The notes beneath the pieces were generated by a model. The model searched no databases, was not told where the DNA came from, and worked only from the letters and a program-made list of their open reading frames with translations. Both the position numbers and the translations under genes were made by a program. Shown one piece after another: positions 10,701-24,140 of a stretch of 64,000 nt of DNA. Source of the DNA: Nymphaea colorata (Eukaryota > Streptophyta > Magnoliopsida > Nymphaeales > Nymphaeaceae). The stretch lies in contig NC_045138.2 in the NCBI RefSeq assembly GCF_008831285.2, positions 43,145,115 through 43,209,114 of the forward strand, written 5' to 3'. The first letter of the stretch is position 1. Each line of letters begins with the position of its first letter.

Positions 10701-13700
10701 CATATTTATAGATCAGCTCTCACAATGGCCATCCGTTACCCAGCACCATCCCACACCTTGATCCACTGTCAGGAGTGTTGACAGCCTGCTCGCTCTCTAG
10801 CCACCGTAAGAATCCGCCAAAGACCAATGCTTGATTTCGCCTAAAATGTGATTTTTGCAATCTGGATAGAGATTTAGCATACATTGTGGCTTTCAATTTT
10901 TTTTTCATTGTTTTGTTTTTCTTTTGACGGCATGGTCAATGGTGACTCTCACTCTCTTCTCTGAATATCTATTTCTCCTTATCCCCACAACACCCACATT
11001 CCCCTGTTTTTCTCGTTTGCATGCACCGTTGCATGAGAGTGGGTTCTCATTGCAGTGGTGGAAGTGGCTTCTCACTACGTGGTGTTAAAGGGGGACATGA
11101 TGGTTGTCTCTATAGTTGGTAGCTGGTTTGACCTGATCAACTTGCCTACTTGTTTGACTTCTTCTTTCTTCATTATTAATTAATTTCTAAACTTTACGAT
11201 GTCACTGTATCTTTGTAAAGCCCAATTTAACAATCTAAATTATGTGGCAGTTCACGAACTTCATGATCTGCTCTAACGTGAAAATTTTGAGATTGAATGA
11301 GTTCATTTAATGTAGGCAACAGCTCAGTTTTAAGTTAGACCATTTTGAGAGATGGGAGGATATTTAACAAAACTTAAACTTCTTAACATTTGCTTTCATT
11401 GTCGATGAGAAATAAGGTACCATTCTCTGTTTCATTTGCCCATTACATACCTCATTACTTCAAGTACGAAGAAAATATCAAGAGTATAGAAGCTGCAAGA
11501 AAAGGAGGGGAAAGTGTGTGCAAGACGGTGGATAAGAAACTTATGTCAATGATGAAGTTGGAAAAGCATCTTATCAAGGAGAAGAAGGCCGAGTAGGAGT
11601 GGAAGACGCCTCACTCACTCACTCTCTCTCTCTTCTCCTCCTATACTTTCGTTGTAGGCTGCACAGTTTGGTTTTACATTAGTGTATCAATGCATTGTGG
11701 ATCTGTATTTACCATTTTTTTTTACCTTGCAAGTATAATGATATTCATGTACATTAAATAGTTGAGAAACATGATTCTCGCATAGCATTTTAATTTTCAA
11801 TTTTTTAGTCTCTCATGCCTAGCCAAGTCCATAATGGCCTCGTGGAAAATGACTGGAAACCCTTTGGGTGAACCTCTCCAATTCCTTCTTCTTGTTCAAA
11901 TAAAACCTTTGGCTTCATATTAAGATTGTTAACCTGGAAATCCTTTGGATTAGTACATATTAAGTTCCATTAACCTTTGAAATGAACTTTGTGGTTAACC
12001 AGGTAACCCTTTGCATTAGGTCATCGTAACATGTAGTTCATAATAATCATGTTTCAATTTGAGGAATATGAATTTCAAAATTTGGGTCCAGAGACAAATT
12101 AAGTATGATGATTATTTGATGGGATCCATTTAGTCGCTTTACATAATTAAGTTAACTGAGTCATTCGGTTCTAATATAATCACGAATACAAACATGCTTC
12201 TTGGCTAGGACTCTTGTCATGGCCAATAAGTTAGTTGGCAATTGCCAAAAAAGTTTTTGGCAAACTTTGTCATAGGTCTTGTGCCCAAAAACTATTCAGC
12301 AAGGGCTGAGCTGCTGCCAATAAGTTTTTGGCCACAACTACAAACCTTTTTTGGCCACAACTTTCCAATGTTGTGATTATACAATATGTATATATTTTAT
12401 ACAATATCTTGTATTCAAGAATAGAAACTTTTATGTTATTATTGATCAAAATTAATAGTTGGTGAACTAATATCAAGCCCTCTTCATCAACCTTCAAACT
12501 GGCATCGTGTCTCCGCGACACTTTTATTATCTACATGCAAAGAAACATGTGTCAATTAAAAACAAACATGCATGCAACAACATTAGGAAGTGTAAATAGG
12601 TATTGCTAGTTAAAAATAACAATAAAGAACCTCGCAAAGAAAATACACGTCCTCCCCTTGAAATACGTGAGCATGTCTCTGAGAGATTCAAGTTCATCTC
12701 TTCTATTTTTTTCAATGAAAGTCAAACTAAAAGAGTTGAAATTAACACCATAGATAGCACTAAAGTACAATTTGGAGATAATCTAACAAAAAACATTGAT
12801 AAATCAGTTTTTGGCTAATGAAATAGAAAACTCATAAAAAAGTGTGATACTTCTTCGTCCTTTTTACTCTTTGTGCATGTGCATAATAGAGAGCCAATTT
12901 AGATTAGACAAATAAAAAAATCAAATAATTTCTTGTAAAAACTTATGTGAGGTACTTGTTTCCAGACTCCTTTACATTTTTAATGATGCAAAATTTTGGG
13001 ATGCCATTATAATCTGTCCTGAAGATGTCAATACAAGTTGAGAACAAGCTCTCAAATGTGAGATATGGCCAAATTATATCAATAAAGTATGAAGATGATC
13101 CCAAGTGTCCACATAATTAGTAATACATTTAAAAGAAGAGAAGACATTGCACTATCACCACATTGTTGACATTCCTTTGCTCAATAGCATATTTGATCCC
13201 CAATGATAAACATATGCTTCAATCTAATTGCAAAGTAGCAACCCTTAGAATAGATTTCTTTTGTCTAAAAAATAAAGATGCTCAATAAGTTCCACAGAAA
13301 GAGGTAGTCAATGGCAAGAAAGAACAATTGGTAGCACATTTCACAATAATGTTAGAACTAGAAAACATCTTAAATGCATCAAGCAGCCTCAAAAGAAGAA
13401 ATAATGCAAAAGCTGGTATGGTACTATTTGATGTACAAACTTCATAAAACCACCAAATTGTAAGCTATCTAGGATATCAGGTCAACTTATAAATGTTTTT
13501 GTTAAAACAGTAGTTAGATCTATTAATTGGTCCAGCATGTGCACTATTTGCTTTTTAGTCAAAAGAAAAGGTAAGTTAAGGACATGGAAAATGACATTCT
13601 TTTGTGAAACTGACTCCAACACTAAGAAATTACTATCTTAGATATACATGTGCTAACTGAAAAACTTATTTTTAAATTTTCTCTCTTATTTTTAAGAGAG

Positions 13701-16700
13701 AGAGAGGGAGAGAGAGAGAGGAGATCTAAATGGAAAACTTTTGTTTTGAAAGGTTTTCCTTTTTTGTAAGAGAGAGAGAGATTGGACATTATCACAATCT
13801 AGGTAGTTTGTCTTTAACCATAGTTAGATATGTGAATGAAGCAATACATAGGTGGAAGTAGACACAGTATCTGAAACCTTAAAAAACTTTCGATCATATA
13901 CCCTCAATGACATAAAAGAAAACATGTAATTTATCATAAACCAGCTTACCAGAATGAAGATGTAATATAGAGGATCCCATTAAGTAATGTTTTTATAGCC
14001 AACTCGTGCATCTATAAAATAAGCATAGACACAAGGGTTAGATTATTAAAACAAGGCATAGCCTAATGAGCTCAAGTAGGCTATATAAGTCAGCCAAGTT
14101 AAAAGTTTATACAGATCTTTTAGCCCCTTTAAAAGAACCCAATCAAAGCCCACAAAAAGTCAAAGTTGTGACCATTCATCAACAAACAAGAAAATTTAGT
14201 TAACACTTTGCATACATAATTCTACTTGGTGCAAAAGTCTAATAAACCTATTCTATATACATGCATGCAATCAATTACCACAAAATTAATTGACAGAATG
14301 CAAACAAGATAATATGACAGAACATAAAGCTTAGTTAACTTATGTAACACATAAAATAGAATCTAAACTAAGGACCACCTTGTGCTGGAGTCAAGCAAAA
14401 TAGCAAACAAAGACTAAACCTAAATTTGATAATATTGTGTGTATTGTATAGAATCTCATATTATGTGTAAATGAATGCTAACATTTAATAGTGATCTTGG
14501 GCCTCCGCTAGATTTGCAAACTGTGTCCCTAGCTGAATTGTTGTTTTTTTTCATTTTTCTTTCAAAGTTTGTTCTTTGCCTGTAGCTTATTCTCAAATTC
14601 ATTCTGCCTTGCTGCTAATGAAAAATCCATCTTTGGCCATTTTACCAAGGGGTTCAAATCAATTCTTGACATGAAAAATTCTGTCAAGGCTTATTCATTA
14701 CAAATGCAAGGAAAGCTAGAAAGTTGAAAAATATAGTGTAACTAAGCATTGATATGGAGAAATATTGTTTTCCAAAAGAGAGGTGAAGGGGTGGGCCTGA
14801 ATCAATATTTTTAAAATGAATTTTGGTCATGAAAAGGTGGAAAATTTTGTGTAACAATGTGAAAGGCTACGCATCAATGGAGACATGAGACTTGCCCTTA
14901 GATACGACTGGTGAATGCCTTTATGGCTTTACATATTGATAAAGACGCAATACCAATAAGATGCCAAACACAATTACCATCAACACGATGACATTAAATG
15001 GTGAAATTTTCCAGTAAGTCTTTCTCCCTTTTAATGCCCATGTTACTGCTTAACTTTAATCTTCATAAAAACAAAAGATGACCTTCCAACACAGAATGGG
15101 GAGACTAGTTTTGATGCAAATCCACTAAAATTATACAAGTCAGCTGTGAATACTTTAAAAAACAAGAAATCTTAGACTTGAAAACAAAAACTACCTAGAA
15201 ACAAATGTCACCATGTAAGATTGGCACCACCAATCAAAAAAGGCACAACTATAGCCAGATCATTGTTCTTATTGACATGCGGCTAAAAAATGAATGAAAT
15301 TGCAATATGCCTTTTTGAGCAGCATTAGTAAGTGTAAAATTAAATTGAATCAGCCAAGCTGCTGATTTAGTTTAATCGATTATGAATCAATAAAAAAAAT
15401 ATTATATCCGTTTTTTCAGAAACTAAAAGGAAATGAATAAAAAGATTAAAGAAAAAGCTCCATTAAAAGGACTAAAAAAAGGTAAAAATGTGTGACACTT
15501 TACACCCTTGAATATGTTGATAATTTCAATAGATTTGCAAATTTGGGTCCTAATCCAGGGTTGGAACTTTCAGATGTTCAACAATTGTCTTACCATCCTC
15601 GATCTGAAAAATGATCATATGCATAGTGATGCAACTTCAATTATTCATTTTATATAAACTTCATTTTTTTTTTATCAACAAAGAAGGCCCAGTAGGCGAT
15701 TTTGGGGATCAGATGCCATTGAAGTCCACAAAAAGAAAATCAGGCTTATTTTCACAAGGAAAGATGAGGTATAGTTTAGCACTTTCACAAACTCTTTGTC
15801 TGAAAAAAGAGACGGTCGGTAGGAGACACTTCTCTCACACAATGGTGCCTGCAAATGGGAAAAAAACATATTGAATGGTAAATCTCCGTCCAGATCACAA
15901 GATTCATAAACCCTAACTCGAAAGACAGCACCGAATAAAGAAAAGGGAGATATCCAAAGTGAATAGCAAAATGAGATCAAAGAGCATCACTTGGTCCACC
16001 TTAAGAAAACTAGCCTTTTGATACCTTGAGCTTTTCTTCATGAGAGATGGGTTTTATCTTGGTGGAAATGAAGAGGATGCACATATCTTGAGAAAGAGAG
16101 AGAGAGAGAGAGCGTGAGATATAGAGACACAGGGAAAAATCGGCAGCGGGCTCACCTCAGGGCTGTAAATAGCAGCAGCTCGTGGCTGACTGAGGGCTCG
16201 CCTTGGTTTGCTGGAGGAGATATATATATATATATATATAGATGTAAACTTTCTTGTTACACTAGTGCGTCATCATAACTAGCACGATGAAGCACAGCCC
16301 TCTGATAATTTAAAATTAGATAGTCTATTCTTAATGGCCTTAAAAGAAAATAAATACAAAAAAGGAGCCCAATGAAGCCCACGTATTCCTCCCGTGCACA
16401 GCCTCTCCCCCATTCCTTGTCCTGTCCCTCTCTCGGAGAATATCTATATATATTGTAGTGTTTTTTAATTTGGTGGTATTTCTTTCTAAATATGTGTCCT
16501 CACATTTTGAAGTTGAATTCAATCAGCTTAAATTATGCACTTTATTTGTACTATGACATTTGAAAAGAAATTTTCCTCTGCCATTTTTTATGTAATGCTA
16601 TCTTATTATTTACATAGCACCTAAAAGTTAGGTTAGGCAAATCGGTATAATATTGGTGGATGTACAACATTGAAAGATATGTACAAATAACATCTCTTTG

Positions 16701-17410
16701 TAGCTTCGGGGAACATGCTCTAAGAAATCAAAAATTATTTAACTTGGATAGTTTAAGTCTTCAATAAGGACTTGCATATTTATTATTTAATGATACTATA
16801 GCATTGTACCTTCAGTAAGACATTATTTTTCATGCTTATTAATCAATATTAGTTTATATTATTAATTGAATGTTTCAAACTATTATTGTAAAAAGCATTT
16901 GAAACTAGTCAAGTGAAAGTTATAGAAGTGTTTCTGATTTGAGTTTCTGATTTGGTTTTAAACTTATGAGAAACAAGTTATTTACAAATAACTTACTATA
17001 ATTTCTGGGGCATATCCCTCTCCTTTCTCATCTACTTATACTTATGTTCCAAAAAAAAATCCATTATTTGCAGCATATGAACAAAAAAAGCAAGATAAGA
17101 ATCCATGATCCATGTAGGTGCTTCAAAAAGCATTGTACTGATCATGCAACTACCTGAAAAGAGGGTCAAATAATTTAGTTAATATTTTGCAAAAGAACAA
17201 AAGAAAGCATGAAATATGTAAACCATAAAATGTATATATCATGCAACATGTCAAAGAGAGGTTGTTAGACATCTCCATTCATGAGCAAAAGTGAATGTGC
17301 ATCTCATCCAGTCTTGGGACTTGAACAATCACATCATTCATTTTCTCAAGTTGGAACTTTGCTATTGTCAAGCTTTATATTAATGCACTTACATCATGAA
17401 GTAGTTGAGA
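10701..17410. other. long AT-rich intergenic region
   Basis: Nearly 6.7 kb with no frame longer than 101 codons and no recognisable domain. It holds short AG tracts near 13695-13722, 13770 and 16096-16112 and an (AT)n tract at 16218-16240. The frames at 11390-11596, 12603-12818, 15611-15874 and 15675-15980 have no family resemblance I can defend. Old transposon debris is likely but cannot be named. Confidence 0.5.
16218..16240. repeat. (AT)n microsatellite
   Basis: About 11 AT units next to an AG tract. Confidence 0.9.
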
Positions 17411-17759
17411 TCAAGATGGTGTTGGACCAAACGAATCTAATGAATGAACCCCTAGACCATATGTTTGTACGCAACTGTGATTTTTCTTTTCCAAAATTTG
17501 TGAAAAAACATCTATTTGTGGGACATCATCTCTTGAACCCTCTAGCAATATAGAAACTTTTTTTGCAATCCTACCCTGCAGAAATGGCATTATTTGCAAG
17601 TGTGTGCATCAAGTTCACATTAACAAAACAACATAAGGAACAATCTTAGCAACTTACTAATACTTCACTTGCTTTTGCATTATGATAACCTTGTTTTTTG
17701 GTTGTATGAGTCACCATGAAAATATCAAGCCATGACGGTTCATTCTCATCTTCCTTCAC
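17411..17759 (-). pseudogene. Ptta/En-Spm-type transposase fragment, two exons
   Basis: Exon A (17759-17658) reads a Trp-Leu-Asp-Ile-Phe-Met-Val-Thr-His-Thr run, close to the (E/D)-x-F-x-x-THT-x-K signature of plant Ptta/En-Spm transposases (Transposase_24 family). It starts after a TATAG acceptor and ends at a perfect GTAAGT donor. An 82-nt intron (17657-17576) ends in TTTCTGCAG. Exon B (17575-17411) continues in phase with GRIAKKVSILLEGS, then DVFSQILEKK and QTYGLG, which resemble the family's 'VLGPE-x-x-GRVRGYG' block, before a stop. These genes belong to CACTA elements and encode DNA-binding or transposition functions. Only this small part survives; no termini were found nearby. I am fairly sure of the family and much less sure of the exon limits outside these two. 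Confidence 0.6.
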
Positions 17760-18280
17760 CTATATTAAAAACAAAATATTACCCATGTAGTACCATAAAT
17801 GATAAAATAAAAGTGTGACTTAGAGTTCCAATATTGCACACAGTCAAGAAGCACAATCATCAAGAACTGTTTGATTTGAGCATATGTTCTCACACAACAA
17901 GATTATTTAATAAGAACTGAAAATTCATTGAACAAAACAGCTTACAACTAGACAAACAGGCCACTACTCAGAAACAAGAACATACTATGTCTATTTAGAG
18001 GTGAAATATAAAGAAGAAGAAAAGGGTTAGCCGTTGAGCTAGGTCCAATGGTTAGAAGACTACTGTTGAGACTATTCAATAGGTAGTACAGTTGCAGCAA
18101 CTGCAGCAACAAAATAGAAATAAAATATACAATAAAATAAAATATATAAAAAAATAAAATGAAAATACAATTCTAAAATCATAATATGTGTATATGCTAT
18201 GTTTCAAATCACATATTAGTCTAAACAAAGGGGATATGTATCATGTACTAAAAAGAAAAATCAATACTTACCTTTCTAGA
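17760..18280. other. AT-rich gap between transposase fragment and copia remnant
   Basis: No coding signal or repeat terminus was recognised. Confidence 0.4.
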
Positions 18281-19351
18281 ATGAAAAAGTGTGAAACTCA
18301 TTGTCCCGGTTGTGTGTGCAAATTTTTGTTTTCAAAGATTGATGGTCGTTGCCAATGTTGAAGGTGTACATCTACCCTTTAACAATGGTTGAATGACTTC
18401 AATGACTTTTGGCTGGAAAACACTTATGAGTTGATCAAGATGAAAGGAACTTGATTTTTTCTTTTCTTCTTGGATGGGAGCAGCCACATTGCTTTTCTTG
18501 TCAACAGTTTTTAACTTTGGACATTTGGGTTTAATATGTCCTTCTTCTTGACCATGATAAAAAATAATCTTTTTCTTTCATCCTTTATTTGATCGGTTGA
18601 AATATGGAGGTCAATAAGGCTTTAAGTAGGCCCCCAACCTAGATGTAGCCAAAACATTGCTAGTTTTTTCTCTATCAAGGTTTAGCTGATTCTCTTCCAT
18701 CTGAAGTTCAGCAATAGCATCATTCATAGATGGTGTTTTAGAATGATGAAGCAATGAAGTTTTAGTACCATCAAATTCAGGTTTTAGATCAATGATAAAC
18801 TTATAAAATTTATCACGTTAAATTTGTTTTTTCCTTAAAACAATATCTTATGCATCAACCCAATGTGGTTTAAATATGCTCAACTCATCGTACAATTGAT
18901 TCATTTCAGCCACATAGTCTTTAATAGATCTATATCCTTGTTGGAGATTGTGAATCTTAAGTTGAATATTATGCATATATGTTATGTCCTTCATAGTATG
19001 AATTTTTTTTAAGTATTCTCATGCTTCTTGAGTAAAATTTAATTTTGAAATCTGCTCACTAGTAGCATTGTCTACGCATATCAATATCCATGCAATAATT
19101 TTGTGATGGCCTACCTTCCTCTTTTACTTCTTATTATACTCAGTCACAACGTTTTCCTTTTCCATTCCATCCAATTCTTTAGCCTTTCCATCAACAACTT
19201 TGGTCAATACTAATTGAGGTTCAATTTTCGTTCCATCAATTACTCCCCAAAGGTTTTTACTATAGACGAAATGCTCCATAGTTTTAGCCCATTGAATATA
19301 GTTTGTTAATGAAAATTTAGGAAAGGTAAGAGAGGAAACTTTTTCATCCAT
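18281..19351 (-). pseudogene. copia-type gag pseudogene (UBN2 family), element B
   Basis: The best frame opens at 19351 and gives 75 residues typical of a copia gag N-terminus (LTFPKFSLTNYIQWAKTMEH). Beyond a stop at 19124, broken frames continue the gag: LQQGYRSIKDYVAEMNQLYDEL (near 18950-18885), then an EGHIKPKCPKLK zinc-knuckle tail near 18520. The knuckle has lost its first cysteines and gained a residue. Several stops and shifts make it non-functional, and sequence similarity ends before protease or integrase. The matching leader and primer-binding site lie beyond the insertion at 19534-21609. Confidence 0.75.
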
Positions 19352-19530
19352 TGAATAAGGCCAACAAAGATAATCTACTTACAGTTTTAGAATTCCCTTG
19401 AAGAGATCTTTTACTTTGATAAGCAATGCTTGCTAGCCACGTGAAGAAGAAATGATCCCAGCAGCAAAAATAATCCATAGGCCCCCAAGCAGTAGGAGAT
19501 AAGAATTCAGGTTTGTGGAACAAGCCCCCT
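19352..19530 (-). mobile_element. leader of copia element B, proximal part
   Basis: DNA between the gag start and the inserted PIF/Harbinger-like element. With the 21613-21792 segment it makes a leader of about 360 nt, normal for copia elements. Confidence 0.55.
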
Positions 19531-19533
19531 TAA

Positions 19534-21609
19534 GGCCATGTTTGATGCACAAGAAAAATCTTGTGCACCAGTTGAAAAGTGTACGGGCGAGTGAAATTTC
19601 ACCCATTCACCTCACGATGAATCAAACGTCATGAAATTTCATCCGAAAAACTCGTACGATCGGGTGAAATTTCACATGGAAAAAAGTCTGCCCTTGCAGG
19701 ACAGACTTTTTTGTGCAGATAATATTGAGAGCCGTTAGGGCTCTCGAATTTTCCCCTTGTTTCCCCGTCGACGCCCTTCCACCCCTCTCCTCTCTTACTG
19801 CCTCACCTCTCTCGCTCTCTCGTTCCTCTCCTCTCTCGCTGCCTCTCCTCTCTCGTTTCTCTCCTCTCTCACTGTTCTTTCTTCTCTTGTTTTCTCGTTC
19901 CTCTCCTCTCTCACTGTTCTCTTGTTGTCTCGTTCCTCACCCATCTCTCTTTACTCTCTCTTCACATGCAGGCCTTCATCTGCAATAGGAAATTTGTGTC
20001 AATCCCTCACCCATTTGCTCCATTACTCAGGTATGCCTCTTTTATGTCTCGCAATTTCTGGTTGCTCCATCACTCAGGCTTCTATGTCTCGCAATTTCTG
20101 GAAATTAGCTCAACATTGATGCTAATTCCTAGTTCATCGGATATAATCTGCATCAGTATTTTGTGATTGGCCTTTTCTTCTTTTGGTCTTGTAATGTTAA
20201 ATTTGCTAATGTGGTTGTCAATTGCCATCAATTTATGTTGAAGTTGCCTGAAATTCTTCTACATCCAAGACTCAGAAAAATGAAGCCAAGATAGCTTGAA
20301 CTCTTGCTTTGAAAATCCCCATTTTTAACAAACTATGATCACCAGGAAGCTCTACTAGTCAAGGCTTCTTTACACACATATTTGATATCTTCACAGAAGC
20401 ATATCAAAAAATGAAAACTTTGAAGGTGTTTATAAGACTGTCCCTACTTGGTCTTGCATCCTTGCATGTGAACGGTTGAGTGTGATTCTCTATAGGTTGC
20501 TTTAATCTCAAACTGAAGGAGTGACTGAGATTGCAGTGTGTTGTCGTCTTTGCACTGATTAAGGGGATCTAAATGCACAACATCTTGTTCAAAGCAGTAG
20601 AATGTTATGATAAAATCTCTTTTAGTGAAAACTGTGTAAGTGAACAAAAAATATTTGATTGCAATCTATTGAAAACACTGTGCACCAAATTGCTTCAGGG
20701 CTGCAAGGGCCTAATGGTGGCACCAGCAAAAACAACACCATGTGATTTTTTGATATTCTGAATTTCATGTGATTTCAAAGCATCAAAGGCACTCTCTCCA
20801 GTTTTAGAAGGCATTGAGAAAACGAAATTATGATTCTTAGTTGAAAATCCACTTCCTTTGGATACTGCAATTCAGGATCACGAGATTGTTCCTGTGATCA
20901 ACCATCTAAACTCATAGTTGTAACTGATCATCCATGGATTACCAAATTAAGTAGTTGGTTCGTTTATTTCCTTTTCTTCAAGGCTGGTTGCTTTCTCCCA
21001 ATGAAGTGTTAACAGCATGGCATTTCTTCAGTCAATTGTACATCAATTCAAAATCAAGTTCTGCTTTTTGACTAAACTGGCCATGTGCCAATCCAGCCAA
21101 GTCATATGATTCTTTAATTGACCTTTTTATTCTCTCACTACTGTTGGATGAAGTTAATTTTGTTGTTGATCACCTTTGCTAACTTTTTACTCTCTTAACT
21201 GACATGCATTGGTTATGCATCTCCGTGAGTATGAAGAACTTGTTGAAGGCTGCTTTGTCCTTACATTTTCCCCTTTGGTGGCTCTCATTTTAATCTTCAC
21301 ATGCTTTTGTATTAGAATTGGTGAGAAGAAGATTCTTCATTATGTTCTTTAACTTTGTCTCTTGACCTGTTTCAACAAGTGCCAGTCTCTCATATATTTT
21401 ACCTTGTGCACCAAACACAGTTAATTTTACCCTGCAAAAAACTACCTTGTGCATCAAACAGGGTTAATTTTATCACGTTAAATTCTACCATGTTATCAAA
21501 CAGAGCCTCAGATTGGAAAAGAGAGAAATTTCATTCTGTAAATTTTTCCAGAAAAATTTACCATGGTAAATTTACCACGTTAAATTCTTTCCTGCCATCA
21601 AACGGGCCC
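19534..21609. mobile_element. non-autonomous PIF/Harbinger-like element, 2.08 kb
   Basis: The left end GGCCATGTTTGATGCAC and the right end (reverse complement GGGCCCGTTTGATGGCAG) form imperfect terminal inverted repeats of about 16 bp. They are flanked by a 3-bp direct repeat TAA (19531-19533 and 21610-21612), the usual target duplication of this superfamily. Subterminal DNA holds short hairpin-like motifs (CACAAGAAAAATCTTGTG near the left end; TTTACCATGGTAAA near the right). No transposase was seen inside, only a pyrimidine-rich stretch (19780-19960) whose frames read Ser/Leu/Pro repeats. It sits inside copia element B and is therefore younger than it. The superfamily is inferred from termini alone. 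Confidence 0.6.
19780..19960 (+). repeat. pyrimidine-rich low-complexity tract
   Basis: Repeated CTCTCTCGYTSYCTCTCCT-like units inside the PIF/Harbinger-like element. The overlapping plus frames at 19713-19988 and 19757-20119 reflect this composition. Confidence 0.8.
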
Positions 21610-21792
21610 TAATAGAAATATATCAAATTGGATTCCAGCAAAAATCTGATACTATAGATGTAGTCTTCAGCAGGAAATAGACAACAACTTGACAAAACTT
21701 TATCAATACACAACCTGATCAGTACCAAGATAAATGATGTGTTGTTCTTTTAGCAGAACTTTATCATTTCAACCACAAAAATCTCTCAAACT

Positions 21793-21811
21793 GAGCCTAG
21801 CTCTGATATCA
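21793..21811 (-). other. primer-binding site of copia element B
   Basis: On the minus strand this reads TGATATCAGAGCTAGGCTC, an altered form of TGGTATCAGAGC, the initiator-Met tRNA complement used by copia elements. It directly abuts an LTR-like boundary (TG on the plus strand at 21812). Confidence 0.7.
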
Positions 21812-22010
21812 TGTAAACTTGAAAATGTTGTCCAAAACTAACTCAACACTCAAGCTGAAATAACAGCTACAAAGATGTATTAGAGACTGAAGAGAATCAG
21901 GCACAAAAGCCTTACAAAGTATTCGCATCACCAAAAAAATTGATTGGTTTTTGGAGTGCTTCAGAAAAATGAAGTTTTATTTTGAAATGAGAGAGAAAGG
22001 AACTTACCTG
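21812..22010 (-). repeat. 5' LTR of copia element B, inner part
   Basis: Starts TGTAAACTTG immediately beside the primer-binding site, so on the minus strand the LTR ends in ...CA as expected. No second LTR copy was found, so the outer boundary is unknown and the end given is nominal. Confidence 0.5.
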
Positions 22011-24140
22011 TCAGCACGAGGATCGACTGTTACCGGTGGCTTTACCGGAGGTAATCAATCCAAGGGCTATGTTTATGCTTGATGCATTTTATTTTTGCTT
22101 AAACATTTTTTTTCATTTTGGAAAGTGTTGAAGATTTGATAAGAAAGTTTTAAAGAATCATTTGAGAGTATAAAAGTTTTGATTTGGGAAACCTTGAATT
22201 GGGAAAACATTGTTTGGAAACATTTGAAGATTACATTTTGAAATAAATTTGGTGTTCTCTCAAAAGTTTAAGTAGGCTTGAGATTTTGCTTTAATTTGGT
22301 TACTACCTAGTTAGAGCTCCATCTCATCTTCCTTCAGTTCTTTTAGGGAGGTGCTTGTAATCATAAGTGATGTCAAGTGAATATAGATGTATGAATGCAT
22401 TGATGCTACATGATTGAAAAAATCATTCATTCCTACCATAACATTCATCTAGGAGCATTCCTACCATCACATACACGTAAGTTTCTCATTTTTATTTTAT
22501 AACATTATCATAAATATTGTTATAAAAAGAGAAAAGTTTTTGAAAATGGAATGAGGTTGTAGACCATCAAACATGATTCCAATATTAGGTCATCACTTGA
22601 GTTTTAGTCTTGATGAAGTCCGCAAATATAAAATTAAAATCTTAAATCATAAAAAAAATATTTGAAAGAATGGAAAATATGAAAGACTTTCATGGAGAGG
22701 AAGAGGGAAAATGGGAGAGAAAATGAGATCACAAAATAGAAGATTTGTAAAAAGCGAGAGAGATACGTATACATATACATACTTATATGTATATATGTAC
22801 ATATGTATACATATATGAAAGTTATATTAAAAGGAAGTATTAAATCGAATGGAGAGGGAGAAGAAAATTTTAGAAAAAGAGAGAAAGAGAGAGATTTTAG
22901 AGAAAAATAGATTTTAGAGAAAATGAAACTCTAAAGAAAGAGAGGGAGAAAGAGAGAGAAAGAGATACACATATATATATTCACATGTACGTGTATGAGA
23001 ATTTGTGAAAGAATGTGTTAAATCATAAAAAGAGAATGACAAAGAGAGATAGTTATGTGCACATATACATATATAACATGTGTATATGTATATGTCTTCG
23101 TGAGAGTTAAAATCAAGAAATGATTTGAAAATATCATACTCAATTTTTATGTAGGCCAGAGAGGAACTTGAGCTCATGCAAGAGCCTAAGTTAAGTCTCC
23201 AAGGATGCATTGATGAGGGTTTTTGCTTTCTCAAATCTTTTGGAAAATATGATTCTAATGTTTTTGTATGTGAACATAAAAAACATTATTAGTTTCTTTG
23301 TTACAAGAGAATATATTACTTCCACCGTTGGGTATGGAAGAAAATCAAACATACATGAAATGAAGAATAACGTAGGAAAACACTCATTGGGTTCCCTAAT
23401 CGGTTCATTAAGAAAGAAACTAAGTGTGAGAATGACATGAATAATGCATATTAACATGTACAAATTTGTAAAGGGTTTTCTTGGATTGGACAAGTCGCAA
23501 CCTCAAAAATCAATACAAAAATAAAGAACCCAACCCAAACACTCATTCTCACCGTGCATTTGCTCATTAATTAAGAAAAATTAATACATCATGCATGAAC
23601 ATCATTTCAAGTATAAATGATGAATAAAACAATATAACAAACATATTTTTGAAAATAAATGAGGAAATGAAATTTATTTCGCCTTGCTTATGCTCCCGGT
23701 GCACTCAAAATGTAGCTCTTGATTTTGGATAAGAAATCATTTGAGCTTTTTTGCACAGCTATAGGGAGATGGCAAGATGAAATGAAAATAAAATGGAATA
23801 AAGATTACGAATATAGATGAGCCTCTGCCTTTGAATGATCTTAGTATTGCCTCGGATGAAACTCCAAGATGATGAAAATATCCCTCCAAGAGGTCTCCTC
23901 GTGATCTCTTGAAAAGTTTGAACTTGGAGAACCTTGCTCTTAAGGTTAGAAGAGAAGAAGAAAGAAATGGAAAAAGGGAGCTCAAGAAAAATCTACATTT
24001 TAAGTGAAGAAACAATGGAGGTTCCCCAAATGATAGGTCATGCCCAAGAGGGAGGATTGTGGGGTATATATAGAGAGTTTTGGAGCCAAAATTCAAAAGT
24101 TAAATTTCTTGAAATTTAACAAGATTTTCATGTGAATTTC
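22011..24140. other. intergenic DNA with SSR-rich core
   Basis: No gene recognised. From about 22735 to 23100 it alternates AG-rich purine tracts with TATGTATACATA-type alternating tracts. A plus-strand TATA-like GGTATATATAGAGAG occurs at about 24061-24075 with no gene behind it. Confidence 0.5.

Noticed and set aside
16450-16465. TGTAGTG as the partner of the CACTA terminus
   Set aside because: It lies on the wrong side for the 35555 end and lacks adjacent subterminal repeats or a matching 3-bp flank.
19713-20119. Two overlapping Ser/Leu/Pro-rich plus frames
   Set aside because: They follow a CTCTC-type low-complexity tract inside a non-autonomous element.
24061-24075. TATA box of a gene
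   Set aside because: No coding frame or transcript-like structure follows it; AT-rich DNA yields such matches by chance.
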